13,151 nt of DNA from an uncultured Clostridia bacterium (GTDB taxonomy: Bacteria; Bacillota; Clostridia; TANB77; CAG-508), in NCBI GenBank assembly GCA_934162625.1, contig CAKPJM010000035.1, forward strand, positions 1 through 13,151, written 5' to 3'. Made by a program: the position numbers and the translations under genes. The notes beneath the pieces were generated by a model. That model had not been told where the DNA came from. It worked only from the letters and a program-made list of their open reading frames with translations, and ran no database searches. Each line of letters begins with the position of its first letter. Positions within the stretch are counted from its first letter, which is position 1. This document shows positions 11,502-13,151 of this stretch, piece by piece.

Positions 11502-13151
11502 ATGAAAAAATTAAATAGTGAAATTTACAAAATTGATGAAATATATAATTTTAGAGATTTAGTAACCCATAGTGCAAATAAATATCCAGATAATGTTGCA
11601 TATAAATTTAAGAAAAACTTAGGAAAACCAAACCAAGAAGTAGTAGAAAAAACATATAGCCAAATAAAAGAAGAAATAGAAGCTTTTGGAACATCACTTT
11701 TAAAATTAGGATTAGAAAATAAAAAAATAGCAGTTATAGGAAATAATAGATATGAATGGTGCGTTAGTTATTTAACAATAACAACATCAAATATGGTTGT
11801 AGTTCCATTAGATAAAGCTTTACCAGATTCTGAAATTAAGAGCTTAATAAAAAGAAGTAAAGCAGATGCTGTTGTATATGAAAATAAATATAGTAAAGTT
11901 TTTGAAGAAATAAAAGAAAATGAAACAACTTTAAAACATTTTATAAATATGGATTTAGAAAAAGAAGAAAATGGAATACTTTCTTTTAAAGAGTTAGTAG
12001 AAAAAGGAAAAGAAGAAAGAAAAAACGGAAATAAATTATATGATGAAATAAAAATAGACAATGAAAAGATGAGCGTTTTAATATTTACATCAGGAACAAC
12101 AAACACAGCAAAAGGTGTAATGCTTTCTCAAAAGAACATAACATCAAACATAATGGCAATGGCTAAAATGTCAAAAATGTATCCAGATGATGTATTGTTA
12201 TCTTTCTTGCCATTACATCATACATTTGAATGTACAATTACATTCCTATATGGATTTTATAGTGGAGCAACAGTTGCTTTTTGCGATGGGTTAAAATATA
12301 TTGCAAAAAACTTACAAGAATACCATATTAGCGTTTTTGTAGCAGTACCTTTAGTATTAGAAACAATATACAAAAAAATACAAAAAGGAATAAGGGATCA
12401 AGGAAAAGAAAAAATAGTAAATACAATGAGCAAAATTGCAAATTTCTTATTAAAATTCCATATTGATATAAGAAGAAAAGTATTTAAATCAGTTTTAGAC
12501 CAATTGGGAGGGAACTTAAGAATAGCATATTTTGGTGCGGCTGCTATGGACAAAAATGTAATAGATGGATACAATAACTTCGGAATAGATACTGTACAAG
12601 GCTATGGCTTAACAGAAACATCTCCATTAGTTGCAGCAGAAACAGACAAAGAACATTGCCCAGGAAGTGTTGGAATGGCTCCTTTCAACGTCCAAATAAA
12701 ATTAGAGGATGTAGATGAAAAAGGAGTGGGAGAAATAGTTACAAAAGGACCTAATGTAATGCTTGGATATTATGAGGACGAAGAAGCAACAAAAGAAGTA
12801 CTAAAAGATGGCTGGTTTCATACAGGAGATTTAGGGTATTACAATGAAGACGGATATTTATTTATAACAGGAAGAAAAAAAGAAGTTATAGTACTAAAAA
12901 ACGGAGAAAATGTTTTCCCAAGTGATATAGAATTTTTAGTAAATAAATTACCATATGTAAAAGAAAGCTTATTATTCCCAAGAGAAAACTCAAAAGGAGA
13001 AATTGCCTTAGGCATAAAAGTGGTATATGATGAAGGCGAAATAAAATCTCACTTTGGAGAGAAAACAGAAAAAGAATATAAAGACTTAGTATGGGAAGAT
13101 ATTAAAGAAATAAACAAAAATTTATCACAATTCAAAAGAATAAAAGAATTG
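11502..13151 (+). CDS. Long-chain acyl-CoA synthetase / AMP-dependent ligase (3' end beyond window)
   Basis: The frame is open for 550 codons from ATG 11502 to the window end, so the gene is incomplete. It belongs to the ANL superfamily (acyl-CoA synthetases): it adenylates a carboxylic acid with ATP, then transfers it to CoA or a carrier protein thiol. Core motifs are FTSGTTNTAKGV (195-206, the phosphate-binding loop; K204), YGLTETSP (368-375), GWFHTGDLG with D443, and GRKKEVIVLKNGENVFPSDI at the hinge to the small C-terminal domain. N201-T-A replaces the commoner GxP or S-x-x in the loop, a conservative variant. FadD-like long-chain enzymes are the best fit. The GGAGG at 11491-11495 fixes the start. 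The rest of the C-terminal domain, and any fused domain, lies outside. It is divergent from the XRE regulator and may be under its control. Confidence 0.9.
   Translation, partial: MKKLNSEIYKIDEIYNFRDLVTHSANKYPDNVAYKFKKNLGKPNQEVVEKTYSQIKEEIEAFGTSLLKLGLENKKIAVIGNNRYEWCVSYLTITTSNMVVVPLDKALPDSEIKSLIKRSKADAVVYENKYSKVFEEIKENETTLKHFINMDLEKEENGILSFKELVEKGKEERKNGNKLYDEIKIDNEKMSVLIFTSGTTNTAKGVMLSQKNITSNIMAMAKMSKMYPDDVLLSFLPLHHTFECTITFLYGFYSGATVAFCDGLKYIAKNLQEYHISVFVAVPLVLETIYKKIQKGIRDQGKEKIVNTMSKIANFLLKFHIDIRRKVFKSVLDQLGGNLRIAYFGAAAMDKNVIDGYNNFGIDTVQGYGLTETSPLVAAETDKEHCPGSVGMAPFNVQIKLEDVDEKGVGEIVTKGPNVMLGYYEDEEATKEVLKDGWFHTGDLGYYNEDGYLFITGRKKEVIVLKNGENVFPSDIEFLVNKLPYVKESLLFPRENSKGEIALGIKVVYDEGEIKSHFGEKTEKEYKDLVWEDIKEINKNLSQFKRIKEL

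Overview
The window is a 13.15 kb piece of chromosome from a very AT-rich, low-GC Gram-positive bacterium, most likely a member of the Clostridia (Bacillota). The evidence is strong AGGAGG-type ribosome binding sites, A/T-ending codons, a radA-disA gene pair (a Bacillota arrangement), a class III-type prepilin leader and several GC-rich dispersed hairpin repeats. No plasmid, phage, tRNA, rRNA or CRISPR feature is visible, and the genus cannot be fixed from the sequence alone.

Layout, left to right: (1) The tail of an unidentified gene (1-66) is followed by a beta-CASP metallo-beta-lactamase RNA nuclease (77-1720). (2) A 190-bp gap holds three REP-like hairpins and a separate perfect 10-bp inverted repeat that abuts the ribosome binding site of a GH15 glucoamylase-family gene (1912-3789). 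(3) A second REP element (3804-3880) is joined directly to the C-terminal remnant of a RAYT transposase (REP-associated tyrosine transposase). (4) A co-directional cluster follows: radA (4065-5426), disA (5452-6535, split by one extra base near 6088), a type IV prepilin-like protein (6547-7638) and a membrane-anchored cyclophilin (7660-8406), ending in a clear intrinsic terminator. (5) A structured 286-bp gap precedes a YfcE-type phosphodiesterase (8693-9223). A second, unrelated class of hairpin repeat (9233-9291) follows it. (6) A dicarboxylate/amino acid:cation symporter (9420-10679) has a good sigma-A-type promoter and shares a bidirectional terminator with the convergent gene. (7) A membrane-tethered XRE regulator (minus strand, 10756-11340) is divergent from an acyl-CoA synthetase (11502 to beyond the end). 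Several GTAGAATT-type half-sites lie between the two.

The genes are mostly housekeeping: RNA processing, DNA recombination (RadA), c-di-AMP synthesis (DisA), secreted protein folding, alpha-glucan breakdown, amino acid or dicarboxylate uptake and fatty acid activation. No complete new system (defence, biosynthetic or CRISPR) is evident. The points most worth checking are the split disA, the REP/RAYT remnant with covarying hairpins, the prepilin-like protein within the radA-disA cluster, the unexplained structured region at 8507-8665, and the operator cluster between the XRE regulator and the acyl-CoA synthetase.
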